Assembly: GCA_036925085.1 (NCBI GenBank)
Contig: JAUPFP010000019.1
Span: forward strand, 801,501 to 865,500
DNA from: Brachycybe producta
Taxonomy: Eukaryota > Arthropoda > Diplopoda > Playtdesmida > Andrognathidae
DNA length: 64,000 nt
Direction: 5' to 3'
The notes under the pieces are model-generated. The model did no database searches. It was not told the DNA's origin and saw only the letters and a list, made by a program, of their open reading frames with translations. Position numbers and translations under genes: made by a program. Below are positions 55,678 through 64,000 of this stretch, piece after piece (the stretch's first letter is position 1; each line of letters opens with the position of its first letter).

Positions 55678-55988
55678 ACCTAGTACACACCTGATAATTT
55701 AAATGCGTTTAAATAATAAACGTGTTCTACAGAGCCCTGTGAAGGGCAAACAAACAATACGTCGAATTCAATTTAGTCAGTTAATTAATCTGAAAATATT
55801 GAGTTAATACTTAAATAAAATATATATAAACTATTCACAAAATGTTGATTTAGTAAATATTTCAATTTAAAATCATAATAAAGTCAATTTTTATTTGGTT
55901 CGTATGTCCTTCTTAACTGGATTCCGTATAATTCACCTAAACCACATTTAATTTGAAAATTCATTTAACTCATTGTGTGTACAAGGTA
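55678..55988. mobile_element. TAA-flanked MITE (PIF/Harbinger-like), copy 3
   Basis: Starts TACCTAGTACACACCTGATA and ends GTGTACAAGGTA. TAA precedes it and TTA follows. It inserted into the GTTGTCACCTC-type repeat. Confidence 0.75.
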
Positions 55989-56069
55989 TTATTAATAATT
56001 ACTCGCTTTTAATTAACTTCATAATGTTTTGTTTGTCCACATTCTGAAATATTTGAAAATAAATCCTAC

Positions 56070-56155
56070 ACTACACGGGGATTGAACCCACGACCAACAC
56101 ATTACCAATGGGCTGAGAGCCTGAGACACTAACCACTACACCAGCAACACAAGAG
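56070..56155 (-). repeat. tRNA-like sequence, possible SINE head
   Basis: On the minus strand TGGTGTAGTGGTTAGTG (about 56127-56143) resembles a pol III A box and GGGTTCAATCCCC (about 56077-56089) a B box, about 40 nt apart, with the T arm closed by GGGG/CCCC pairing. The acceptor stem does not pair, so it is better read as a tRNA-derived repeat or tRNA pseudogene than as a working tRNA. Confidence 0.4.
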
Positions 56156-56287
56156 AAGGTTAGACAGTATTTTTTCTTACTTTTTAGACCTTTTTTTAGA
56201 AAAGCGAATATCACAAACAGAACATTTTTCTTGTTTATTTTCTATTTGTCTTTTAAAAATCATTTTGGTAATGGTTGAGGTAAGTAT

Positions 56288-56890
56288 TGTAACGAATTCA
56301 CCGTTTAGAATTCGTCCGTTTTTGTAGACACCCTGTAATCAAGTTGTATCGATGAAAGGTTCTCACCTCATGCTTGGGGGTGGCCGGGAGGTCATTACGA
56401 CGATGACTCCCTGCCCTCCAAGATGAGAAGAATAGCCCAAAAGTACTACATCGATGGTTAATAGGATAGATCCTAGAAGAACCATCGATGCAGAACTTTT
56501 GGACGTGAGAATCTTTACAAATTGTTAATAGGAGGATGATCGTACATCCTTCTGTATTGTTATAATTTATACATCTTATAGATGTTTTCGTTTTCTTGTC
56601 AAGTGATAGTTCACTTCTAGGTCCGCGTGTGTCCAAGAGACTTGGACACACCTGGAGCCTTTGTTATCATAATCAGATGTTTGTATTGTATTTTGAGTAT
56701 AAATACAAGAGGTTGTAGATTGAGAGGACAGATCGGATAGATCAGGCAGATCGGACAGACCGTCTTTATGCTTAAGACCGATGCGATATCTCTCAATCTA
56801 CAGGACTCTCTGTTTATTGAATAAAAGAGCATTTTCATCATACGAATTCAATGTGTGGACTCAGTCATTTTATGGGAGTGGGACTTAGAA
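56288..56890 (+). mobile_element. Probable 5' LTR of Ty3/gypsy element (right edge uncertain)
   Basis: TGTAACGAATTC begins a block directly after AATGGTTGAGGTAAGTAT of the flank. It contains a TATA box (TATAAATA, 56698-56705) and a polyadenylation signal (AATAAA, 56820-56825) about 120 bp apart, the order expected for U3-R-U5. A 13-bp stem (TGTAGATTGAGAG, 56714-56726, with 56790-56802) lies in the presumed R region. A second hairpin, GTGTGTCCAAG/CTTGGACACAC, is at 56628-56652. The 3' edge and primer-binding site are not certain. ATGGGAGTGGGACTTAGAA at 56872-56890 is a candidate, but I cannot match it to a tRNA. The 3' LTR is outside the window. Confidence 0.6.
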
Positions 56891-57086
56891 TTATAGCCGC
56901 CACGTAGCCGATGCTTCCACCGGACAACGAAGTCTCCAGCAGCCGAGTGTAAGACGACATCTCTACAATATTCTCTACCACAGGTCTCCTGAGGTACCGA
57001 CCCTTGTGTCCCTGGTGGTTAAGTGTGCAACACAGGAGCCAATAGACCGAAAGACTTAATCATCAACATCCATTCGACACTTCTAG
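56891..57086 (+). other. Untranslated leader of the Ty3/gypsy element
   Basis: About 200 bp between the presumed LTR and the gag ATG. No ORF. It may contain packaging signals. Confidence 0.5.
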
Positions 57087-58781
57087 ATGGCTAGTAGAGA
57101 TCTCTCTACTAACCCTACGGAAACGGGGATGTTACAAAATGGTGGAGGTGCGGGGTACCTCACTACAGATCCAGTAGAGAATACCAATGATGTCGGAGTT
57201 ACACCAGGTGGTAAAGGAAAGAAAGGCAGACCGAAATCGAAGTCGAAGACACGGGAGAAGGACGATACAAACCAAATGGATGGAGAAGATCCACTTGAAG
57301 GTATCCTTCAAAATCTAAGTGCTGAAAGACGGGAGAGACTGATGGCCTGGTTCGAAGCCCAGCAACCATCAGGATCGATGTTACTCCGGAGCGGGCGTGG
57401 TGTAAGTACAGTTCAGCGTCATACGGTAGTCCGAGAAATGGATACCGGAGTGGAGCCCTCGTCGGCCCACGCTGAACCGCAGCGTCATACAGTGATTCCT
57501 GGATTGGACACTGAAGGGGAGCCCTCGTCGGCCCACGCTGAAAACCTAAGACAGGTTAATGTATTCCAGACGCCGCTCATGCTGAAGAAGAGTGGAGGGA
57601 CCCAGAGAGGTCGCCTACCTGAGACTCCTATTCTACGGAGAGAGAACCCGGACCAGCTAGAGGATGAAAGCCTAACAAGTGAGGATCCCAGCGTAGAGGA
57701 GCTGGAAGGAAATCCAATTTGCAATCGTCATCGGACCTGTGAGGAGCTGGATGGGAAGTACAAGAGTCTTCACCCACTCCGGAATCTGGAGACCTTCAAA
57801 GGATTGACGTCTGTATACACCTTTCTGGAGGACTACGAGAGTATCGCAGATCTGGAGGACTGGAGCAACGTCCACAAGACCTACTACCTACGTAAAGCGG
57901 TAGAAGGGGACGTAGTACGTTGGTTATCCAATTTCTATAAAGAGAATAGAGGAAAAACCACGTGGGACTTCATACGAAGCGAGTTAATTGAAAGATTTGG
58001 ACGTCGAGACGAGTTAGTGCAACTGAAGCTGAGGTTGGATACCATGCTCCAAAGGAAAGGAGAGGACACCAATCAGTTTTTGGGTCGCTACCTTGACTTG
58101 AGTAGAAAAGTGTTACCGGGGGTAACCGACAAATACCGAATTGTGGAATTTCGGCAGAAACTTCATCCGATTATACGTAATGCTACACAGAATGCGCCGA
58201 ATAGCAATCTGAAGCTGTACACGACATATATCAAGGATACCGAGGAAGTTTTGATGGCTGATGGGTTATGGATACCGGAAGGAACGATGGGTCAACAATC
58301 GACGACCCAGGTCTCCAAGGGTCCACAGAAGAATAACCAACGCCAAAATGCCAAACAGACGCAAGCAGTAATGGACGGAGGACGTTCTTACGCGGTTGTT
58401 ACTCAAGATCAAGCGGACCCAACGAACCACTCGACTCCATCAAATTCAAATAACCAAACGCAACAGAAGACCAACCAGAACTCGAATCAACAACAAGGTC
58501 GTAAATGGAACCAAAGATATCCGCAGAAGAAAAACTACAATGGTCAGCAAACGCAAGATGGAAGTAAAACCCTGAAAGATCTCAGTACAGTAGAGTGTTA
58601 TCACTGTCATGAGAAGGGTCACTTTTCAAGAAACTGCCCAAAGAAAGTAGTTGCGGATGGAACCGTTGGACTTGTTCAACATGGAATGGCCACTGGGAAA
58701 GATGGCCAGCAGTATTTTGTCGTCAGCGAGAACGGGCAGAAAAAGTTCCTGCGAGAGGAAAACCCGGCTGATTTAAACTAG
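57087..58781 (+). CDS. gag: Ty3/gypsy Gag
   Basis: A 564-residue protein. The N-terminal 200 residues are low-complexity (Lys-rich, then a 22-residue repeat around PSSAHAE, nucleotides about 57414-57545). Residues about 230-400 resemble the retrotransposon gag capsid region (LETFKGLTSVYTFLEDYE, RKAVEGDVVRWL). A Gln/Asn-rich linker leads to one CCHC zinc knuckle CYHCHEKGHFSRNC at 504-517, which binds RNA. Gag assembles the cytoplasmic particle. It ends ADLN and a TAG stop directly after a TTTAAAC frameshift site, so a minority of ribosomes should continue into pol. The frame is intact. Confidence 0.92.
   Translation: MASRDLSTNPTETGMLQNGGGAGYLTTDPVENTNDVGVTPGGKGKKGRPKSKSKTREKDDTNQMDGEDPLEGILQNLSAERRERLMAWFEAQQPSGSMLLRSGRGVSTVQRHTVVREMDTGVEPSSAHAEPQRHTVIPGLDTEGEPSSAHAENLRQVNVFQTPLMLKKSGGTQRGRLPETPILRRENPDQLEDESLTSEDPSVEELEGNPICNRHRTCEELDGKYKSLHPLRNLETFKGLTSVYTFLEDYESIADLEDWSNVHKTYYLRKAVEGDVVRWLSNFYKENRGKTTWDFIRSELIERFGRRDELVQLKLRLDTMLQRKGEDTNQFLGRYLDLSRKVLPGVTDKYRIVEFRQKLHPIIRNATQNAPNSNLKLYTTYIKDTEEVLMADGLWIPEGTMGQQSTTQVSKGPQKNNQRQNAKQTQAVMDGGRSYAVVTQDQADPTNHSTPSNSNNQTQQKTNQNSNQQQGRKWNQRYPQKKNYNGQQTQDGSKTLKDLSTVECYHCHEKGHFSRNCPKKVVADGTVGLVQHGMATGKDGQQYFVVSENGQKKFLREENPADLN
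58772..58778 (+). promoter_or_regulatory. -1 ribosomal frameshift site TTTAAAC
   Basis: T TTA AAC sits in the gag zero frame and is followed at once by the TAG stop (58779-58781). A -1 shift here leads exactly into the open pol frame. X XXY YYZ heptamers of this type are well known to promote -1 frameshifting, usually with a downstream structure that I did not fold. Confidence 0.8.
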
Positions 58782-61700
58782 AAAGGGTGGCAGTAAAGAG
58801 GGGCCTACCGCCCTTTAAGAACGGAAAACCCTCTGGAAAACGACAAAATCGAAACGAAACAGCGATCGCCAATTCCCGAAACATTGTGGATAAAGCTTTG
58901 TTGGGGGGGAATAGGGGCGTGAGCGAAGCTACCAATGTCACTAAAACTAGACGGAATGCTGGAGCACCGAAGAGACCATGCGATTTGGACACTCAAGGAC
59001 TCCCTGAGCAATCGTCGGAGTTGTTAGTCGGCATTTCGAATGTCGCCACAACTAGACCAAAGGCTGGAGCACCGAAGAGACCATGTGATTTGGACACTCA
59101 AGGACTCCCTGAGCAATCGTCGGAGTTGTTAGTCGGCATTACGAATGGAAAACGACAACGGAATTCACGAAAATATAAGAAGCTGCGAAAGGATACTGGT
59201 CGAAGGGGAGAAATCATCGAGGAGATATTTCCGGAACCCATCATCTGGTCACCTACGAAAGCTATGGTAGTTTACGCGAATAGCTTGGAGGAAGCAAAGA
59301 GAATTGTGGAAGCCATGGAAACTGGAGTTAATCAAGACAGAATTGAGGGAGAGACCCAACAGAATTCTGCGGTGCCAGTCGGAATTGAGGGAAGAACCCA
59401 ACAGAATTCTGCGGCGTGTATACCGGGGATAAGCAATGTTGCTCAGGAAATCCCTCAAGATGTAACATCCAATGTTATTGCCTCGGGCAAGGCCGAAACT
59501 GATGCTAAGAAATCCAAGAAGGCTATTGTAAATGCAGCTATCGGTAGAGGAGATGATACCAGCAGGATCCCTGCGAACAGCGAGGTTATTGAATCCGTTG
59601 AAGTTGGAGATTTATTGAGGAGTAGGGCTTGTTGTCGAAAGAGTGTCGAAATCACTGTAGACAGCCTACTCACCTCATGCGAACTCATCGAGGTAGGAGA
59701 TACTACGCCCGATGAGAGCGTTGCCAAGATTACCATTCAGGTTGACGGCACACCAGTTCGATTTTTGGCGGATAGCGGAACTGGGTTCACTATCTTGTCA
59801 GGCACAATGGCCAAAGAGTACGGACTTCGATATGGACCAATCCGGAACGCACCTGCATTAGGCGCAGTAGGAGGGGTACCGATTAAGGTACTTGGTCAGT
59901 TGTGGCCAACGTTCGAGTTGAACGGAAAGCAAGTAACGGCAAGGATGCTCATCATAGATGGAAAACGAGAAGCACTGCTGGGGAGAGACCTGGGAGCTGC
60001 GTTTGATCTCATCATTTCCATGAAGACCTCCAAGATCTACTTCGCTAATGAGATGTTCTACGAAGGAACACGAGAATTGTTGAAGAAAGGAAGTGCGCGT
60101 AGTAGCCTTCCCTGGAATTTCTTCAAAGAGTTAAAAGAGGAGGGATGTGCTCAGAATAGCCATCTGGATAACTCCTATGCCATAAAAGCTAGAGAGGAAA
60201 GCTGCGTAAAAGCCCAAGGAAGGATTACGTTAAATCCGGGCCAGGCTTTGAACCTCAAAGTAGCTGCAGGGCGAATCATTGAGGAAAACGAAGTACTCAG
60301 GATTGAAACGAACGATAGTCTCTTTAATAGAAAAGGCATCGTTGTGGCCAGCAGTGTGCTACAAGGGAATGGGACATCACAACTGGAAGTCCAACTCCTG
60401 AATACCACACTGGAGTCCGTGGGGATTGGAGACCGCGAGACTATTGGACACTTCGAACTTCTAGAAGAACTAGAAGAAGAGCAAGCCTGCAAAGTTTCCG
60501 AAGAGGAAAACTTTAGAGACATCGGAGAAGCACCCGTTGATTTTGAGAAAGAAATTCAACTTGGTCCTGAACTGACAGATGATCAAAGAGAAGAGTTGAT
60601 GATCCTACTGAAGGAGTTCCAACCGATCTTCGCCTTTTCATCTAAGGACCTGGGAGCTACGAATCTGACCAAACACAAGATCGAAACTGGAGATAATCTA
60701 CCTGTTCGAGACACGTTACGAAGATGCGGGCCTGGGGAACGCATCGTAATTGATGAGACGCTAGAGGAGATGAAGAAATCTGGGGTTGTAAGGCCATCGA
60801 AATCGCCGTACGCATCGCCCATCGTCCTTGTAAAGAAGAAGGATGGCTCCTACCGTTTCTGTGTAGATTATCGGAAGTTGAACGCGATTACAAAGGCAGA
60901 CACTTATCCATTACCGAGGATTGATGATGCATTAGACTCCATGAGAGGAGCATGCTACTTCGCAACGCTGGATATGAAGAGTGGATACTGGCAGTTCGAG
61001 ATGGAAGAAAGCGACATCGAGAAGACCGCATTTACATCTCATCGAGGATTGTTCGAGTTCGTAAGAATGCCTTTCGGACTCCGAAACGCTCCTGCCACTA
61101 TGCAACGTGCATTGGACATCCTACTCGCCGGGCACAAATGGGAAACGTGCCTTGTCTACCTTGACGACATCGTAGTGTTTGGAAGAACGTTCGAAGAATT
61201 TTTGAAAAGATTGAGAACTATCTTGGACCTGCTGAGGACAGCAAACCTGAAGTTGCATCCAGTGAAATGCTTCTTTGGATTCCAAGAAGTGAAGTATTTG
61301 GGACACCTGATCTCGCCTGATGGAATTCGGCCAGATCCAGATAAGGTTGTCGCCATAAAGAACTTCCCAGTTCCTGACAATGTAACCGCAATCAGAAGTT
61401 TCCTTGGATTGGCGGGTTATTATCGAAAGCATGTACCTGGATTTGCCAACATAGCGAAGCCAATGTCAGACCTTACGGGTAAAGATATACCGTTCGAATG
61501 GTCAGTTGACTGCGAGAATGCATTCCGCACGCTAAAGAATATGTTGTCGAAATCTCCATTGGTTGCCGTATATGATCCGAAGGCTGCAATATTTATGCAT
61601 ACTGATGCCTGTGGATACGGAATTGGAGCGATGCTTTACCAGAAGTCAGAGGATAAACGAAGAAAGGAGATCATTGGAAGTGTCTCCAGAGTTCTAAGGG

Positions 61701-64000
61701 ACGCGGAAAAGAACTACAGTACGACGGATAAGGAGTGCCTAGCAGTAATCTATGGAGTCACCAAGTTCCGGCCGTACCTGTTCCAGAAGCCCTTTACAAT
61801 TGTGACGGATCACCACGCATTATGCTACATGAAAACTGCAGCACGTCTGGAAGGAAGACTTGGTCGCTGGCAGCTGCTAATGCAGGAGTACGACTACAAA
61901 ATCATCTACAAAGAGGGGAAACTTCACGTCGAAGCCGATTGCCTCTCAAGATATCCAGCAGGAGTGCCTGTTAACTGGAAGGCCATCCCAGAAGCGGAAG
62001 ACCTAGATGACAGTGTGATCTTTAATGTAACCTTACAATGGGATTGGAAGGTGGAGCAAAAATTGGACCCCGAGATTTTGAAGATTCGTGAGGAGTTGCG
62101 TAACCAACCAGAGTCACCTCTTCATAAGTTGTTTTGCGATTACGACAACAAGTTGTTCGCTTGTGTGTTTCACGGAAGTTCCGTACCCACACTCGTGAAT
62201 GTGGTGCCAAAACATCTCATCCCAGAAGTAATGAGATTATGCCATGACGAGCCCGATGCTGGTCATGAAGGACAAACTAAGACCTGGAATCGAGCCAGGC
62301 AAAGATTTTATTGGAATAACATGAAGCACGACATATTCGAATATGTGCGATCATGTGAGATTTGTCAATTACACAAGTTGGGTACGGAGAAACCTGAAGG
62401 GTTCCTTCAAGAAATACCCATTGGAAAGCCTTGTGATTGCTGGGGAATGGATTTCATTGGACCATTAGTACCGTCGGTTGGAGGAAACAAGCACATCTTG
62501 TTGGCAGTCGATTACGCCACTCGATATTGCGTTGCTAAAGCAGTAAAAAGCACAACCGCACTAATCGTAATGAACTTCCTAGCAAAAGACGTAAAGAAAA
62601 TCTTCGGGATACCAGAGAAACTCATTTCGGATCGAGGGACGCCGTTTGTTGCGAAGAACACTCAAGAATTCTTGGAAATAAACAAGATAGAGCACGAAAC
62701 AACAACTGCCTACCATCCGCAAAGTAATGGTCTCGCCGAAAGGACGAATAAAAGCATTATTCAGACTATGAAAAAGTATCTAACTCCTGCGAAGAACCAG
62801 ACTGATTGGGCTACAAAACTGGATGAAGTTTTGGAATCGTACAACTCATCTGTACATTCATCCACGAAGTTTACGCCGTACAGACTCATGTTTGGGAGGG
62901 AGCCCAGAACTAAAGTAGACACCTTAGTTCCAGAACGACCAGTTATTGTGGATAACGAGGCAGGAAACCTCGTGGACGTTCGACAACAGGCGGAAGAACG
63001 CCAAGAAGAAGAACTAAGAACAGCCAGGGCGAACCTGAAAGCAGCACATGATCGTCGAAAGAAGTACTACGACCAAAGGCATAAGAAGCCTTACGAGTAC
63101 CAAATCGGACAGAAAGTACTTGTACGAGACATGCGAATCAGGCCTGGACAGAACAAGAAGTTCTTAACAAAATGGAGACAGGGATATACGATTGTGTCGA
63201 AGGTATCGGACACCGTATACCGATTAAGTTACGAGAATCGAGCTGGAAGATTAGTGGAGGACTCTGTAAACGTTGCAAACCTGAGACCACTATATGAGAC
63301 TTACCAAAAGGACGGACCCAATGTTCCAACGACTGGAGACACCCTGGAGTCCATGGGTAACTCATCGCCAGAAGAATCCGAATCGGAACCTGTAAAAGAA
63401 AAAGAAAGGACAGCGTTTGTCAAGAAGAAAAACTTACCTTCGCGTAAGAAGAGATGTTGTGGACACTGCAGATGCCAAAATGCTTGGATCGAATCTTCTG
63501 AGGATGAAGAAGAAATTGAGATAATTACGAAAGCAATCCGAAAGCATTCTGACCGTAACGTCGAAATTAGAAGAAAAAAGGCAGCAGACGATAACCAGCA
63601 GCAATTCTCATACTTACCTGGCGAAGATGCGATGAAATTCACCAGAGAATATGGTAACAAGACGAATTTTACCATGGAAACCATTGGATTTGTTGAAGAA
63701 ATCAGCGAAATTCCTGAAGAAACGATGAAAATCGACGAAAAAGATGTAAATTCGCCGATGGAATTTCAAATGGAAGTGAAAAACGCGGAAGTTATCGATG
63801 AAACAACAAAAATGGACGATGATATCGATGCTAGTGACGCCACAGATGGAAATGACGTCCCAAATGAGGAAGTGAACAGGGAGCGGTCAATGACGCTACC
63901 AAGCATAGAAGAAACACGTGGGCGGAGGGATACATTAAGTGAAATGTCTACTAGCCTCGCACCACTATGGATCCGGGTCCTATTGTTTATCTTCTTCCCA
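58778..64000 (+). CDS. pol: Ty3/gypsy Pol (protease, RT, RNase H, integrase), open to window edge
   Basis: Read in the -1 frame after the gag slip. I checked the 58778-60180 and 63300-64000 parts codon by codon without finding a stop; the middle translates coherently. Order: spacer with a 35-codon tandem duplication (58946-59050 and 59051-about 59145); aspartic protease with DSG at 59771-59779; reverse transcriptase with YLDD at 61157-61168; RNase H (DACGYGIGAML, TDKECLAVIYG, TDHHAL); integrase with an H2C2 zinc finger (about 62240-62365), DDE residues in MDFIG (about 62449), SDRG (about 62626) and the E of NGLAERTNK (about 62735), and a GPY/F-type module (KWRQGYTI). About 230 further residues follow: a Cys-rich RKKRCCGHCRC, acidic stretches, then a hydrophobic run LWIRVLLFIFF at the very edge. 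That tail may be an Env-like start or a Pol extension. Domain order RT-RNH-INT is that of Ty3/gypsy. Nothing is broken in the visible part. Confidence 0.92.

Noticed and set aside
56060..56160. Functional tRNA gene
   Set aside because: A and B boxes are visible but the acceptor stem is unpaired and the anticodon arm is unclear, so I list it only as tRNA-like repeat.
56318..56340. Possible mariner end (GACACCCTGTA) in the LTR
   Set aside because: Only about 11 bases match and no partner end or TA flank is seen; probably chance.

Overview
The window is animal nuclear DNA, most likely from an arthropod. It is AT-rich, with long introns, abundant microsatellites and very dense transposon debris. 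Three observations support an arthropod: two exons of an NR5A (FTZ-F1 type) nuclear receptor, a degenerate (CCTAA)n array whose complement is the arthropod telomere repeat TTAGG, and a mariner relic with the N-terminal helix-turn-helix typical of arthropod elements. I cannot name the species.

Only one host gene is visible, ftz-f1, on the minus strand. Its DNA-binding-domain exon lies at 42692-43196 and the next exon (FTZ-F1 box, hinge, start of the ligand-binding domain) at 13167-14077. They are joined by a phase-1 intron of about 28.6 kb with consensus splice sites on both sides. The rest of the ligand-binding domain was not found and should lie beyond position 1. A roughly 500-bp GA-rich tract lies 1.7-2.2 kb upstream of the presumed start codon.

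The intron and both flanks are packed with non-autonomous DNA transposons. They fall into classes that can be told apart by termini and target-site duplications: (i) about twelve 130-290 bp foldback elements (ACAGGCA termini, 8-10 bp duplications, Mutator-like) carrying GC boxes, inverted CCAAT boxes and, in one subfamily, a central palindromic TGACGTCA; (ii) hAT-like elements with 8-bp duplications; (iii) 740-810 bp palindromes flanked by TTAA (Kolobok/T2-like); (iv) several families with TAA/TTA duplications (PIF/Harbinger-like); (v) two small Helitrons; (vi) a deleted mariner. Satellites include an array of 20-bp palindromic units (41041-41466) and the telomere-like array (24408-25085).

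The right-hand quarter holds two larger retroelements. One is an apparently complete RTE-type LINE (47667-50915, minus strand) with an intact endonuclease/reverse-transcriptase ORF and a perfect 16-bp target-site duplication. The other is a Ty3/gypsy element (about 56288 to beyond 64000, plus strand) with intact gag, a TTTAAAC frameshift site directly before the gag stop, and a pol frame open to the window edge. Both look recently active, unlike the decayed elements around them.
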